A DNA stretch of 64,000 bases. Origin: Terrimesophilobacter mesophilus (lineage in GTDB: Bacteria > Actinomycetota > Actinomycetes > Actinomycetales > Microbacteriaceae). A program made the translations under genes and the position numbers. Location: assembly GCF_014200375.1 (NCBI RefSeq), contig NZ_JACHBP010000001.1, positions 1,116,001-1,180,000 of the forward strand. The letters run 5' to 3'. Under the pieces are notes generated by a model. That model did no database searches and was not told where the DNA came from. It worked only from the letters and a program-made list of their open reading frames with translations. Positions 8,200 through 19,300 of this stretch are shown one piece after another (within the stretch, counting starts at the first letter, position 1; each line of letters starts with the position of its first letter).

Positions 8200-10620
8200 T
8201 GAGATCTTGATGAGGAGGCGCTTCCGCCCGGCCGTCTCGAACTGCACTTCGGCGACCGCTTTCGGCCCCGTCCCCGTCACCGCCGTCACCTTGCCGTCGC
8301 CGAAGTCGACGTGCCGGATGCGGTCGCCCGCCGCGAGCGTGAGATCGCCGTTGTCGCGCACCGTGCTCGTCACCCGACTCGTCCACTCGGTCTTGGGGCG
8401 CTCGGCAGCCCTGGCCGCCGCGCGAGCCCTCGCAGTCGCACCTGGACCGCCGGACTCGATCGCGTATCCGCCAGGCCCTCCGAGTGAGCTGCCCGCAAGG
8501 GAGTTCTCGGCCCCGAACCCTCCGCGCCGGGCATTGAGGGCCCTCGGCTCGGTGCCGCCGCGCGAGTTGGCCATTCCCGGCGACTGTCGCCAGTCGATGA
8601 GCTCGGTCGGGATCTCCTGCAGGTATCGGCTGGGCATCGCGACCGTGACGTCGCCGAACTGGGCGCGCGTCATCGCGAGCGAGAGGTACAGCCGCCGCCG
8701 GGCACGCGTGATGCCGACATAGAACAGCCGGCGTTCCTCGGCCGGGCCGCCCGGCTCGCCCGCCGACATCTGGTGGGGCAGCAGCCCCTCCTCCACGCCG
8801 GTCAGGAAGACGGCCTCGAACTCGAGCCCCTTCGCCGTGTGGAGCGTCATGAGCGAGACCGTACCGCTCGAGTCGTCGAGCTCATCCGCCGCCGCCACGA
8901 GCGAGACCTCGGTGAGGAAGTCGAGCAGGGTGCCGGTCGGATTGTTCCGGCGGAACTCGCGCGTGACCGCGAGGAGCTCCTCGACGTTCTCGGCCCGCGC
9001 CTCATCTTGCGGGTCTCGGCTCGCCCGCAGCGCCTCGATGAAGCCGGTGCGCTCGAGGAGGGCGGCCAGGATGTCCGCAGGAGCCGCCGTGTCTGCCGTC
9101 GCCCCCACCTCGTCCAGGATCGTCGCGAGCCCCTCGATCGCCGCCGTGACCTTGGGTCCGAGCCCGAGTTGGTCCGACTCGCGCAGGGCATCGCGCAGCG
9201 TGCGCCCGTCCTTGTCCGCGTGATTCTGCAGCGCGGCTTCGGTGGCCGGCCCGATCCCGCGCTTCGGCACGTTCATGATGCGGCGCAGGGCGAGCGGGTC
9301 TGCGGGGTTCGCGACGGCGATGAGGTAGGCCATCGCATCCTTGATCTCGGCACGCTCGTAGAACTTCGTGCCGCCGATCACGCGGTAGGGCAGCGCAGAG
9401 CGGATGAAGACGTCCTCGAGCGCCCGCGTCTGCGCGTTCGTGCGGTAGAAGACCGCCACGTCGCGGTAGTCCATGCCCGCCTCGCGGAGCTCCACGATCT
9501 CGTCGGCGATGAACTGCGCCTCGTCGTGCTGACTGTAACCGGTGAAGCCGACGATCTTCTCGCCGTCGCCGATCGTCGTGAAGAGCTTCTTGTCCTTGCG
9601 ATCGAAGTTGTTCGCGATGACCGAGTTCGCCGCGCTCAGGATGTTCTGCGTCGAACGGTAGTTCTGCTCGAGCAGGATGACCTTCGAGTTCGGGAAGTCG
9701 CGCTCGAACTCGACGATGTTCCGGATGTCCGCCCCGCGGAACGCGTAGATCGACTGGTCCGAGTCACCCACGACGGTCAGCGATGCGGGCGGAAGAGGGC
9801 GATCGTATTCCTTCAACGGCATGCCGTCGAATCCGACAGCGCCCTTGAGATGCTCGGGCTTCGGCGCGCGGGTGAGCTCGCGGATGAGCGAATACTGCGC
9901 GTGGTTCGTGTCCTGGTACTCGTCGACGAGGATGTGCCGGAACCTCCGCTGGTACAGCGCTGCCACCTTCGGGAACGCCCGGAACAGGTACACGGTCTGC
10001 GCGATGAGGTCGTCGAAGTCGAACGCGTTCGCCCGGGTGAGCTCGCTCGAGTACCGGCGGAACATCTCCACGAAGACGGCTTCCGCCGGGTCGGCGAAGT
10101 TCGCGTTGCGGGAGTAGCTCTCGACCTCCTGCAGTTCGTTCTTGGCCTTCGAGATGCGCCCGGCCACCTTGCTCACGGTGAACCCGAACGTGTCGGCGTC
10201 GAGGTCCTTGATGATGCGCTTGATGAGGGCTCGCGAGTCCGCGGAGTCGTAGATCGTGAAGCTCTTCGTGTAGCCGAAGGTCTCGGCCTCGCGGCGCAGG
10301 ATGCGCACACAGGCCGAGTGGAACGTCGAGATCCACATGCCCTCCGCTGCCTGCCCGATGAGCGTCTCGACGCGCTCGCGCATCTCGGCAGCCGCCTTGT
10401 TCGTGAACGTAATCGCGAGGATCTGGCTCGGCCAGGCATCCTTCGTCTCGATGAGGTGTGCGATGCGGCGGGTGAGCACGCTCGTCTTGCCCGAGCCGGC
10501 GCCCGCGACGATGAGCAGCGCCTCACCACGATGGACGACGGCCTCGCGCTGCTGCGGGTTGAGCCCCTCGAGCAGCCGCGACTCGAGGGCGGGATCCGGC
10601 AGCTCGGGGATGAACGTCAT
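8179..10620 (-). CDS. pcrA: ATP-dependent DNA helicase PcrA/UvrD
   Basis: This superfamily-1A 3'-5' helicase acts in nucleotide excision repair and replication restart. The 813-residue product has LNPQQREAV (Q motif), the Walker A GAGSGKT near residue 42, the DEYQDTN Walker B motif, GDSDQSIYAFRGAD, QNYRST and the late motif LMTLHTAKGLEFE. A disordered stretch near 690-740 precedes a C-terminal Tudor-like domain (DRIRHVDFGDGKVTAV). It ends in SPIEKLA, the sequence duplicated in the following mini-ORFs. TAGAAT lies 9 bases before the ATG, giving a very short leader. A mycobacterial pcrA homologue is also found close to sucCD and purNH. Confidence 0.96.
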   Translation of the reverse strand: MTFIPELPDPALESRLLEGLNPQQREAVVHRGEALLIVAGAGSGKTSVLTRRIAHLIETKDAWPSQILAITFTNKAAAEMRERVETLIGQAAEGMWISTFHSACVRILRREAETFGYTKSFTIYDSADSRALIKRIIKDLDADTFGFTVSKVAGRISKAKNELQEVESYSRNANFADPAEAVFVEMFRRYSSELTRANAFDFDDLIAQTVYLFRAFPKVAALYQRRFRHILVDEYQDTNHAQYSLIRELTRAPKPEHLKGAVGFDGMPLKEYDRPLPPASLTVVGDSDQSIYAFRGADIRNIVEFERDFPNSKVILLEQNYRSTQNILSAANSVIANNFDRKDKKLFTTIGDGEKIVGFTGYSQHDEAQFIADEIVELREAGMDYRDVAVFYRTNAQTRALEDVFIRSALPYRVIGGTKFYERAEIKDAMAYLIAVANPADPLALRRIMNVPKRGIGPATEAALQNHADKDGRTLRDALRESDQLGLGPKVTAAIEGLATILDEVGATADTAAPADILAALLERTGFIEALRASRDPQDEARAENVEELLAVTREFRRNNPTGTLLDFLTEVSLVAAADELDDSSGTVSLMTLHTAKGLEFEAVFLTGVEEGLLPHQMSAGEPGGPAEERRLFYVGITRARRRLYLSLAMTRAQFGDVTVAMPSRYLQEIPTELIDWRQSPGMANSRGGTEPRALNARRGGFGAENSLAGSSLGGPGGYAIESGGPGATARARAAARAAERPKTEWTSRVTSTVRDNGDLTLAAGDRIRHVDFGDGKVTAVTGTGPKAVAEVQFETAGRKRLLIKISPIEKLA

Positions 10621-10673
10621 GACCCGTCAATTCTAGGCGCGGGCGCCGACGGGGCCATGCCGGGCCGCCGGAG

Positions 10674-11675
10674 TCAGAGCGCCGCGCGCGCCTCGATCGC
10701 GAGATCCGCCTGGTCGGAGAACACGCCGTCGAGGCCCGTGCGCATGAGCAACTGGAACTCGCCGAGCCAGTCGCCGTAGTCGCGCGCGTTCACCCCGCGC
10801 CGGAGGTTCTTCGCGAGGAACTGGTTCTCTGCGCGCAGCGTCCAGCAGTACACGTCGAGGCCCGCGGCGTGCGCGCGCTGCACGAGGTCGGTCGTACCCG
10901 TCGCATTGCCGGCCTTGTCGAGCTCCAGCAGCATCCGCTTGTCGACGCTGATGCCCTGGAGCCCGGATGCCGCCAGCGCCACGAGCCCGCCATCGGTGAG
11001 GTACGCGGAGAACGGTTGTGCTGCGGACCCGTGCGCGGCCACCTGGTCGGCTGGAGCCCCCGCGGCTTCGAGCAGGAACACGTACTTCGCCTGCACGCCG
11101 CGATTGCGAATCCGCCCGAGCACCGTGGTCTCGAAGCACTCGACGGTGAGCCTGGGGTCGCTGCTCCATCCGGCGGAGCTCAGTTCGGCGGCGAACAACT
11201 CGTCCAGCGGAAGGCCGATGGATTCGAAATAGGTCGCATGCTTGATCTCCGCGACCATCCCCGCTCCGCCGCGGTCGTCGAGCAGGTCGAGCAGGTCGGT
11301 GAGGCGGAGGATCCCCTCTTCCCCGTCGAATGCACGGCTCCGCAGTTTCGGCAGCCTCTCGCGCACGCGCAGGGTCCTCAGTTCCTGCCAGGTGAAGTCC
11401 TCGGTGAACCAGCCGGTGAGTTTCTGTCCGTCGATGACCTTCGACGTCCTGCGGTCCGCGAATTCCGGATGCGCCGCCACATCCGTCGTGCCGGAGATCT
11501 CGTTCTCGTGGCGAAGCACGAGGATGCCGTCCTTCGTCGCGACGATGTCGGGCTCGACGGCATCCGCCCCGAGGTCGAGCGCGAGGTCATACGCGGCCAG
11601 GCTGTGCTCCGGCCGGTATCCGCTCGCTCCACGGTGCGCGATGACCAGGGGTCTCGCACTCGCGGAGTTTTTCAC
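10674..11675 (-). CDS. Glycerophosphodiester phosphodiesterase (GlpQ-like)
   Basis: This enzyme hydrolyses glycerophosphodiesters to glycerol-3-phosphate and an alcohol. I chose GTG at 11675 (product (M)KNSASARPLVIAHRG), giving 333 residues. The catalytic signature is clear: AHRGASGYRPEHS near residue 12, then EPDIVATKDGILVLRHE with the metal-binding Glu and Asp. No signal peptide is visible from this start, so it is probably cytosolic. TACCGT (11682-11687) lies 6 bases before the GTG, which fixes the start and implies a leaderless mRNA. It is divergent from the zinc-ribbon gene. Its product could feed GlpD, encoded about 9 kb away. Confidence 0.88.
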   Translation of the reverse strand: MKNSASARPLVIAHRGASGYRPEHSLAAYDLALDLGADAVEPDIVATKDGILVLRHENEISGTTDVAAHPEFADRRTSKVIDGQKLTGWFTEDFTWQELRTLRVRERLPKLRSRAFDGEEGILRLTDLLDLLDDRGGAGMVAEIKHATYFESIGLPLDELFAAELSSAGWSSDPRLTVECFETTVLGRIRNRGVQAKYVFLLEAAGAPADQVAAHGSAAQPFSAYLTDGGLVALAASGLQGISVDKRMLLELDKAGNATGTTDLVQRAHAAGLDVYCWTLRAENQFLAKNLRRGVNARDYGDWLGEFQLLMRTGLDGVFSDQADLAIEARAAL

Positions 11676-11681
11676 AGTGCA

Positions 11682-11711
11682 ACGGTACGCGATGCCCGCT
11701 GTTGATAACCT
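11682..11711. promoter_or_regulatory. Back-to-back -10 boxes for leaderless GDPD and zinc-ribbon genes
   Basis: On the minus strand, TACCGT (11682-11687) sits 6 bases before the GTG at 11675. On the plus strand, TAACCT (11706-11711) sits 7 bases before the ATG at 11719. Transcription from either would start at or next to the start codon. Confidence 0.5.
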
Positions 11712-11718
11712 GCTGGAT

Positions 11719-12021
11719 ATGGAGCGATGCGAGAGTTGCGGTCGCGAACTCTCTGCAGAATGGAAGTACTGCATATACTGCGGGCGACCGATTTCGCGCA
11801 GTGCGCTCTCCCGAGTCGATGCCGCCAGAACCACCGTCGTCCCCCGGGCGGCCCCCACCCGTTCCGGAGCGGAACAAGAGGTGATCCCGTCCGCGTTCCG
11901 CCCGGATGTCGACGAGCCGCAGACCCGCAAGTACGACGCCCCGTTCTGGGTCGGCGTCGGCATGGGCATTCTCGGCCTCACGCTCATCATCTACGCCGCC
12001 GTGATCATCTACGGATCCTGA
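11719..12021 (+). CDS. Small zinc-ribbon, single-pass membrane protein
   Basis: This 100-residue protein starts with a zinc ribbon: Cys4 and Cys7 (CESC) pair with Cys18 and Cys21 (CIYC). A polar linker follows, and one transmembrane helix lies near residues 76-97, ending in YGS. The layout suggests an N-terminal metal-binding knob in the cytosol anchored by a C-terminal helix. The TAACCT box 7 bases before the ATG implies a leaderless mRNA. Its TGA overlaps the next ATG by one base, so the two genes are coupled. The function is unknown. Confidence 0.8.
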   Translation: MERCESCGRELSAEWKYCIYCGRPISRSALSRVDAARTTVVPRAAPTRSGAEQEVIPSAFRPDVDEPQTRKYDAPFWVGVGMGILGLTLIIYAAVIIYGS

Positions 12022-12533
12022 TGCCCGACCCGAACTCCCCCTGGCGTGAACCGACGAAGTCGCTTCGGCTGCGTTGGGGTTCGTATCGCGGCCGGCTGAT
12101 GTCGGGCATCGCGCTGATGTTCGTCGGTGGCGTACTCATCCAGTTGACCTCGGCCTACTCGCTCTACGTCCTGCCCCTCGGCCTGTTCGCGCACATCGTC
12201 GGCTGGTGCATCCTGCCGGGCATCGGATGGCGGAGGGTCGTCGGCGCCGCCGTGAGCGCACTCACCATGGTCGTCATGCTCAACGGGGCCCCATCGACGG
12301 TCTTCCTCGTGCTGCCGCTCGCCTGCTGGCTGTTCACCCGGCAGCGCCCTCTCCTCAGTTACGCGGCACTCGTCATCATCCCGGTGGCTGCCCTGCTTCT
12401 CGCCCAGGCGTTCCCGGACTACGGATGGGGAATCGTCGTGGTGTCGATCGCGGGAACGGTCGTCGTCGGCTCGGCCTGGGTCGCCCGTTCGCTCGTTGCG
12501 ATCGGCGGGAAATCCACAGCAATTGCACGATAG
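12021..12533 (+). CDS. Small multi-pass membrane protein of unknown function
   Basis: This 170-residue protein has a short charged N-terminus (MPDPNSPWREPTKSLRLRWG) and about four or five hydrophobic helices. It starts at the ATG that overlaps the preceding zinc-ribbon stop (TGATG), so the two are probably one unit. No enzymatic motif is visible. The pairing hints at a shared membrane role, but that is inference. Confidence 0.75.
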   Translation: MPDPNSPWREPTKSLRLRWGSYRGRLMSGIALMFVGGVLIQLTSAYSLYVLPLGLFAHIVGWCILPGIGWRRVVGAAVSALTMVVMLNGAPSTVFLVLPLACWLFTRQRPLLSYAALVIIPVAALLLAQAFPDYGWGIVVVSIAGTVVVGSAWVARSLVAIGGKSTAIAR

Positions 12534-12573
12534 GTTTGCCTGAAGAGCGATTCCCCAGAAAGCAGAGGAACCC

Positions 12574-13386
12574 ATGGCGTCATCGAACCCGGCATTCACG
12601 AACTCGCCCGCCTTCACGGCGAACGCGGCGAAGGCTGCCCAGCTCACGCGTCCGACACCGCAGGATCTCACGGCGGAGCAACTCACCGAGCTGTACTCCC
12701 GGCCGTCGGCGACATCGGCCGACACCGATCGCATGGGTTATGAGGACACGATCGTCAAGATCGTCATCAGCTTCGCCATCCTGCTCGGCGGCGCGGTCGT
12801 CGGATGGGTCATGCCGGTGCTGTTCCTGCCCGCGATGATCGTCGGTTTCGTCCTCGCCCTCGTCAACATCTTCAAGAAGAAGCCGTCTCCCGCACTCGTG
12901 CTCGTCTACGCGGCGGTCGAGGGTGTGTTCGTCGGCGGCGTGACCAACTTCTTCGAGACGATGTTCCCGGGGATCGCCGTCCAGGCGGTCATGGGCACGC
13001 TCGCCGTCATCGGCGTCACGCTGGCCCTCTTCGCGAGCGGCAAGGTGCGGGCGTCGAAGCGGGCCACCAAGGTCTTCCTGATCGCCATGGTCGGCTACCT
13101 CGGCTTCTCGGTGCTCAACCTCGTCCTCATGTGGACCGGCGTCAACAACCAGCCGTTCGGACTGCGCAGTGCGGAAATCTTCGGCATTCCGCTCGGCCTG
13201 ATCCTCGGTGTCCTCGTCATCCTGATGGCGGCGTACTCGCTCGTCCTCGATTTCGACAACATCAAGACCGGTGTCGAGCGGGGCGCACCCCGCATCTACG
13301 GTTGGACCGCGGCGTTCGGCATCATGGTGACAGTCGTCTGGCTGTATCTGGAGATCCTTCGCCTGCTGGCCATCCTGCGCCAGTAG
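12574..13386 (+). CDS. Bax inhibitor-1 / YccA family membrane protein
   Basis: This 270-residue protein has a polar N-terminal tail of about 65 residues, then seven hydrophobic helices. It matches the actinobacterial YccA/Bax-inhibitor-1-like family, with the conserved late block LDFDNIKTGVERGAP containing the family's acidic residues, and a final helix before ILRQ. Related proteins can leak calcium or protons across membranes; the role here is unproven. GAGGA precedes the ATG at 12574, and TAGGTT at 12532-12537 could be its -10, so unlike its neighbours it has an ordinary leader. Confidence 0.85.
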   Translation: MASSNPAFTNSPAFTANAAKAAQLTRPTPQDLTAEQLTELYSRPSATSADTDRMGYEDTIVKIVISFAILLGGAVVGWVMPVLFLPAMIVGFVLALVNIFKKKPSPALVLVYAAVEGVFVGGVTNFFETMFPGIAVQAVMGTLAVIGVTLALFASGKVRASKRATKVFLIAMVGYLGFSVLNLVLMWTGVNNQPFGLRSAEIFGIPLGLILGVLVILMAAYSLVLDFDNIKTGVERGAPRIYGWTAAFGIMVTVVWLYLEILRLLAILRQ

Positions 13387-13503
13387 CGCCGCGGGGCGGT
13401 GAGGCCGCGATCGACGAACTGATCCCTCGAGAGGCAGGCGGATCCGTCCGAACCGCCGCTCGCATCCGTCATGAGCAGGCAGAGCCCCTCAGCGGTCAAT
13501 GGG

Positions 13504-15072
13504 TCACTCCCACTCGATCGTCCCCGGCGGCTTCGACGTGACGTCGAGCACGACCCGGTTCACGCCGGGCACCTCGTTGGTGATCCGGTTCGAGATGCGC
13601 GCCAGCACGTCGTACGGCAGCCTCGACCAGTCGGCGGTCATGGCATCCTCGGAGGACACCGGCCGCAGCACGATCGGGTGCCCGTAGGTCCTCCCGTCGC
13701 CCTGCACGCCCACCGAACGCACATCGGCCAGCAGCACGACGGGGCACTGCCAGATCTCGGCGTCCAGGCCGGCTGCGGTCAGCTCGGCACGCGCGATGGC
13801 ATCCGCCTCCCGCAGGAGAGCGAGACGCTCGCGCGTGACCTCGCCGACGATCCGGATGCCGAGGCCCGGGCCGGGGAACGGCTGGCGTCCCACGATCGCC
13901 TCGGGAAGCCCCAGTTCGCGCCCGATCGCCCGCACCTCGTCCTTGAAGAGCGCCCGAAGCGGTTCGACGAGTTCGAACTGCAGGTCCTCCGGGAGCCCTC
14001 CCACGTTGTGGTGGCTCTTGATGTTCGCTGTGCCGCTACCGCCGCCGGACTCGACGACATCCGGGTACAGGGTCCCCTGCACGAGGAAGCGGATCGCCTC
14101 GCCATCGGCCTGCGCCTCCCGCACGAGCGCATCCGCAGCGCTCTCGAAGCACCGGATGAATTCCCGCCCGATGATCTTGCGCTTGGTCTCCGGGTCGCTC
14201 ACCCCGGTCAGGGCGTCGAGGAACTGGTCCACCGCGTCGACGGTGACGAGCCGCACGCCGGTGGAGGCGACGAAGTCCTCTTCGACCTGGCGACGCTCAT
14301 CCTGCCGAAGAAGGCCGTGGTCGACGAAGATGCAGGTGAGCTGGTCGGCGACGGCTTCGTGGACGATCGCCGCAGCGACGGCGGAGTCGACGCCACCGGA
14401 GAGCCCGCAGATGACGCGGCTCGTCCCCACCTGTTCCCGAATGCGGGCGACCTGGTCCGCGATCACACTGTCGCTCGTCCAGTCCGCGGGAATGCCTGCC
14501 GCGTCGTGCAGGAAGTTCTCGAGCACGCGCTGCCCGAATTCGGAGTGCTTCACCTCAGGGTGCCACTGCATGCCGTAGAGGCGGCGTGCATCATCGCCGA
14601 ACGCGGCGACGGGCGTCGACGGGCTCGACGCGAGCACGGTGAATCCGGCCGGGGCTGCGGACACCGAGTCACCATGGCTCATCCACACGGTCTGCCCCGC
14701 CGGCTGGCCGGCCAGGAGTGGGCCGCCCTCCGTCGTGAGAGTCACCGTCGTCGCCCCGTACTCGCGGCGCCCCGTGTGGGCGACCTCTCCGCCGAGCTGA
14801 GCGGCCATGACCTGAAACCCGTAGCAGATCCCGAGCACGGGAACGCCGAGTTCCAGGATGCCGCGGTCGAGCTCTGGCGATCCGGCCTCGTAGACGCTCG
14901 AGGGGCCGCCGCTCAGGATGACCGCAGATGGAGCGCGTTCGGCGACCTCGGCGGCCGTGATGGTGTGTGGCACGATCTCGGAGTACACGTTCGCTTCGCG
15001 CACGCGGCGCGCGATGAGCTGGGCGTATTGTGCGCCGAAGTCGACGACGAGAACCGGGCCGAGTCCGCTCAC
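13504..15072 (-). CDS. guaA: GMP synthase (glutamine-hydrolysing) GuaA
   Basis: GuaA converts XMP to GMP using glutamine and ATP. I set the start at GTG 15072, which overlaps the DUF3817 stop as GTGA and gives 522 residues, the family length. The class-I glutaminase domain has the nucleophile in [10 protein letters not shown] and HPEV. The ATP-pyrophosphatase domain has the P-loop [12 protein letters not shown], and the dimerisation domain ends in GTIEWE as usual. It follows DUF3817, and SURF1 is just upstream. Together with guaB it completes the GMP branch. Confidence 0.97.
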   Translation of the reverse strand: MSGLGPVLVVDFGAQYAQLIARRVREANVYSEIVPHTITAAEVAERAPSAVILSGGPSSVYEAGSPELDRGILELGVPVLGICYGFQVMAAQLGGEVAHTGRREYGATTVTLTTEGGPLLAGQPAGQTVWMSHGDSVSAAPAGFTVLASSPSTPVAAFGDDARRLYGMQWHPEVKHSEFGQRVLENFLHDAAGIPADWTSDSVIADQVARIREQVGTSRVICGLSGGVDSAVAAAIVHEAVADQLTCIFVDHGLLRQDERRQVEEDFVASTGVRLVTVDAVDQFLDALTGVSDPETKRKIIGREFIRCFESAADALVREAQADGEAIRFLVQGTLYPDVVESGGGSGTANIKSHHNVGGLPEDLQFELVEPLRALFKDEVRAIGRELGLPEAIVGRQPFPGPGLGIRIVGEVTRERLALLREADAIARAELTAAGLDAEIWQCPVVLLADVRSVGVQGDGRTYGHPIVLRPVSSEDAMTADWSRLPYDVLARISNRITNEVPGVNRVVLDVTSKPPGTIEWE

Positions 15073-15485
15073 GCAGGAACCTCCAGCGTCGCGAGCTGCG
15101 CGTTGACGCGGGTCGGGACCGTGCGCTCGTAGAAGAACGAGAGCAGCGGAACGACACCGCCGAGCGCGATGAGGAGGAATCGTCCGAAGGACCACCCCAT
15201 CAGCCGCCAGAGCACGAAATCGCATCCGAGGTAGAAGACGTAGAGCCAGCCGTGCACGATGAGGATGATCGTGGAGAGGTTGACCGCGGTGATCGACTCC
15301 TTCGGGGTGAGCGTGAGGAAGCCGAAGGGGCCGCCTAGCTCGATGTCCACGCCGAATCCGTAGCGGAGCACCATCATGACGCACAGCAGCAGGAGAAAGG
15401 AACCGGTGACGATGGCGGACACCTTGTACAGCGAAAGGGTGGTGCGGATGCGGGGGACGTCGGCCGATCGGGGCAACAAGGGCAT
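15069..15485 (-). CDS. DUF3817 integral membrane protein
   Basis: This 138-residue protein has three or four hydrophobic helices and matches the DUF3817 family in length and in motifs such as [24 protein letters not shown] and [10 protein letters not shown]. The family is typically encoded directly upstream of guaA in actinobacteria. Its stop overlaps the guaA start, so it is co-translated with guaA. The function is unknown; a role near nucleotide metabolism is only contextual. Confidence 0.87.
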   Translation of the reverse strand: MPLLPRSADVPRIRTTLSLYKVSAIVTGSFLLLLCVMMVLRYGFGVDIELGGPFGFLTLTPKESITAVNLSTIILIVHGWLYVFYLGCDFVLWRLMGWSFGRFLLIALGGVVPLLSFFYERTVPTRVNAQLATLEVPA

Positions 15486-15494
15486 GCCACCAGT

Positions 15495-16232
15495 TTAGGC
15501 GCGACGCTCGCGCTCCCAGACGTCGCGAACCAGTCGCCACCAGAGGAAGACCGCGAACCCGGCGAAGATGACCCACTCCGCGGCGTAGAAGAGGTTCAGC
15601 CAATTGAGTTCCACGTCGGTGACCGGCCTGGGGGCGTGGATCGCCTCGAGGCCGGTTGGCGGGTCGGCGGAGACGATGTAGCCGTTGTAGACGCCCCGGG
15701 CATCCGTTGTGGACCAGAGGTTGACCATGGCGCCGGCTGACAGCGTGCTGAGCTCTCCGGACTGGAAGTCCCCGGTCTGCGGACCTTCATCGGCGACGAG
15801 ACGACCGGTGACTGTCGCATCCCCGCCATCGAAGGAGGATGCGGCCGATTCGGCCGTGTTTTGGGATGCCGTCCAGCCGAGCGCGACGGCGACGCCGGCC
15901 CCGTCGGTCTGCAGGTGGGCGACGACCCAGTACCCGGACTTGCCCTCATTGAGCCGATCGCTCAGGACGAGTGTGTCCGCGGGAAGGAACCGTCCGGCCG
16001 CCGCGACCCGTTGGCCGTCGGCCGCCGCCGGGAGCGGTGCCTGCGGTGTGGCCACCTCAGTGAGCGGAAGAACGGTCTCCGTCGGGCGCTCGACGACGGT
16101 GCCCGTGCTGACACTCCGGGAAAGCTGCCACTGGCTCAGAAGGGCAAATCCGGCGGCGACGGCGAGCGCGAGGATGAGGGCGGCGATCCACCGTGGGCGC
16201 AGGGCGATCTTCCACATGGGGTCGGGGTTCAC
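15495..16232 (-). CDS. SURF1 family cytochrome oxidase assembly protein
   Basis: This 245-residue protein has a membrane helix at each end ([22 protein letters not shown] near residue 17, and [21 protein letters not shown] near 210) with an extracytoplasmic domain between them, the SURF1 architecture. It probably helps insert haem into cytochrome c oxidase. The listed start is a GTG; an ATG five codons later (16217) is a possible alternative. TAGACT at 16257-16262 (minus strand) is a plausible -10 box giving a short leader. It ends 9 bases before the DUF3817 gene. Confidence 0.87.
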   Translation of the reverse strand: MNPDPMWKIALRPRWIAALILALAVAAGFALLSQWQLSRSVSTGTVVERPTETVLPLTEVATPQAPLPAAADGQRVAAAGRFLPADTLVLSDRLNEGKSGYWVVAHLQTDGAGVAVALGWTASQNTAESAASSFDGGDATVTGRLVADEGPQTGDFQSGELSTLSAGAMVNLWSTTDARGVYNGYIVSADPPTGLEAIHAPRPVTDVELNWLNLFYAAEWVIFAGFAVFLWWRLVRDVWERERRA

Positions 16233-16280
16233 ATTCTTCAGGCTGGTGGCGTCGCCAGTCTACCAACCAGGCGTTAACGT

Positions 16281-16316
16281 CTGAGTGGGGCCCGCCTTCC
16301 GGCGGGCCCCACTCAG
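16281..16316. terminator. Strong bidirectional terminator hairpin
   Basis: A perfect 16-bp stem (left arm 16281-16296 starting CTGAGTGGGG, loop TTCC, right arm 16301-16316) lies 18 bases beyond the stop of the large secreted protein gene and just before SURF1. It isolates the two genes. Confidence 0.85.
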
Positions 16317-16333
16317 TTATCTATTCGGGTGTC

Positions 16334-19300
16334 TCAGTCGCAGACGGTGAGGCTCTCTACCGCCGAGCTGAGGACGCCGGTTCCGCCGAGCGGCACCAGG
16401 CTCGTCGCCCCCAGGCTGATGATCGCGTCCATGACCGACTGCGGGATGCAGGTCGTCATGCTCACGAACAACGGAGCCCCGTTATTTCCGGCGAGGGCCG
16501 CACCAGCCAGCGCATCCGGGAACCCGGTGCCCTGTGCAAGGTAGACGGTGGAGGCCGAGCTGAACTCGTCGGCGTTGATCGCCACCGAGGTTGCGTAGCG
16601 GTCAGCACCACCGGTGCGGGTGACGTTGGTCGGTCCGAAGATCGTCTTCGCCTGCGCTTCAATCGCAGTGCTGACAACCCCGGTACCACCGGCAATCTTG
16701 ACCTTGTCAACCCCCAGCGAGGTGAACAGTGCCTGTGTTGTCGCGTCGATCGAACTCGCCATTCCCGGGATCAGGATCACCGGACCATCGAAGTGAGCCG
16801 CTGCGGGCGCCGCAGACAGAGCATCCGGGAAATTGGTTCCGGTTGCCAAATAGGCGGTTCCAAGCGAACTGGCACCCCACGTGTCGAGCGCGATCGCCCG
16901 AGACGTTGCGTACCGATCTCCACCGGCTACTCGCTTCACCGTCGGGGTGAACGTCAAGCTGTTCAGTGCGTTTTCAACCGCCGCGCTCACCGCTCCGGTG
17001 CCACCGACGATCACGATCTCGCTCGGGTGCAACCGGTTGAGCTCGGTGACGACGACCGCGGGAAGCGAATCCGGTGCGGTCAACAGCAACGGCGCATTGA
17101 AGTGAGCAGCGGCTGGGCCCGCACTCAACGCGTCGGCATATCCGAGGCCGTTCGCGATGTAGACCTTTGTCGCGGTAGTCCACTGCTGCGAGATCGCCAC
17201 GGCGGTCTCATAGCGGTTCTGGCCTGCGATGCGAGTGACTACGAGCGTGCCGTTCGCCACCGGCGCGGTACCGAGCGAGGTCGCCGATGCGGTGGTGTAG
17301 CCCGTCTGGGTACCGGTCACCTTCACGGTGATGATGGCACCGAGATCGGCTGCCGCAAGCGTGTAGGTCGAACCGGTCGCACCCACGATCGCGACATCAT
17401 CCGCGTACCACTGGTAGGTCAGCGCCGCTGTCCCAGGAGCCCAGGTACCCGCATTTCCTGTCAGCACCTCTCCCACCACTGCGTTACCCGAAATGGTGGG
17501 CACCGCCGTCGTGATCGTGCCTGCGGCGATCGTCACACCGAGCGAGGTGGAGGACACATCCGCGTAGTGATCGGCAGAGCCGGTCACGGTCACTGTGATC
17601 GTGCTTCCGACCTGGTCGGCCGTCGGCGCGTAGGTGTCGCTGTTCGCAGCGGAGATCGGGGATCCGTTGTCCTTCCACTGGTAGGCGAAGGTCACGTTCG
17701 ACGGCACCCAGGTTCCCGCGTGAGCGGTGAGGGTGTCGCCGAAGGTCGAGCCGCCGGTGATCGTCGGGAACGATGACGTGATCGCACCGTCGAAGTAGTA
17801 GCGCGTGTCACCCCAGGTGATGTCGGTGACGAGTGCGTCAACCGTCGTCTGAACACCGAAGCCGATCGCCACAGCATCCGCCTGCGCGTTCAACGCGTCG
17901 AGGATGACCCCGAGCGGATACTGAGTGCCGGCCAGGATCGTGCTACCGATCGCGTTGCTTGAGAGCCAGGGGCTGCTGAGCGTGAACGTGTGGGAACCCG
18001 TGGACAGGCTCGCCGACCGCAGCGTACTCCAGCCACCGGTCCAGCTCACCGGAACCTGGTAGGTCACGTCACCGCCGGCGCCGGTGGTGATTCCGGCCTG
18101 TGAGGTGAGCAATGCGTACAGGTCAGCTCCGGCGACGGGAGTCGTCAGGCCGTTGAGAATCTGCGTCCGCGGCGTTACCGGGTCGTTACCGGGCGTGAGG
18201 ATCAGCCCGTCATCCCCGACCGCGAAGGTCTGGTTGACTCCCGTCTGGTTCGGGTACCCCTGGTGCCAGCCCTCGTAGGTCGACTCATCGAGCGCGATCT
18301 CAGGCTGCGTCACACGAACCTCGTTGGTCGGCGCAGTTACCCCGGTCGGGACGAAGACGTACTTCGTTCCGTTGAAGATGAGGTTTTGGAACACTGCCGG
18401 GGAATCGGCTTGGATTCCGAATCCCTGCACCTTCACGTTTCCCTGTGCGTTCAGGAACGCGACAAGGTCTGCAATCGGGGCCGTGTAGTTGGTCGTCGTG
18501 ACAGTCCCGTCGACGTTATCCACGAGCGCCCTGGTCGAAACCCAGTTGTCGGCGACCGAGAAGTGGTTATCCGAACCGGTCAGGCTCTGCGAGCGCAGCG
18601 TCGTGAAAGTGTTGCCGTCGCCGTAGCGCATTGCCAGTTGGTAGGTGACGCTTCCGCTGCTGACATCCACACTCGCACCGGTGATGAGCGACTCAAGATC
18701 CGTCGTCGTCATGGGTGTGGGATACGTGTTGATAATCTGCGTCGCGTGCCCGTTTCCGATGTGAGCACCATCAGACTGGGTCGAGTATGACCGCGGTGTG
18801 TAGCCGTAACCGTCGCCCCAGCCGACGTAGTCCTCGATGGGGAAGATCTCGGTGTCGTTGACGTTCACCGTGCTCGTCGGAGTCGCGTAGGTGTCGTCGG
18901 AGGTGAAGCCGTAGGTCGTGCATCCGGCAGTGATTCCGGTGATCGTCCAGTCGCCGAGGACGCCCGAGCCGAGCGAGTAACCGACCGCCATGATCTTCGC
19001 ATCCGGCCAGGCCTCAAGCCAGGCATCGACGGACCCGCCCTTGCCCGTGCCGCCGCCGTTGATCGTCGTCGGCGCTGCGGAAATGTCGAGATGCGACCAG
19101 TTGCTGGACAGCCACACATTGTTCACGCCATAAGCGGCCTCTTCGTAGACGAGGTAGCCCTCGGGGTTTCCGTCGTTGTTCAGGTCGACCATGAGTTGCA
19201 GAGACGGCCCAAAGCCGGGTCCGCCCGTCTGCGTGATGCCGAAACCTTGACCGAGATCAGCCAGATTGAATGACGCAGCCTTGTAGCCGGCGGCCTTGTC

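Noticed and set aside
8773-10779. A 668-codon plus-strand open frame opposite pcrA
   Set aside because: It is a GC-rich antisense shadow: composition is Arg/Asp/Val-biased with no domain, and the minus-strand PcrA motifs in the same bases are unmistakable.
16193-17776. A 527-codon plus-strand frame opposite the large wall protein
   Set aside because: It shows shadow composition with no start signal, and crosses the SURF1 start and the strong terminator at 16281-16316.
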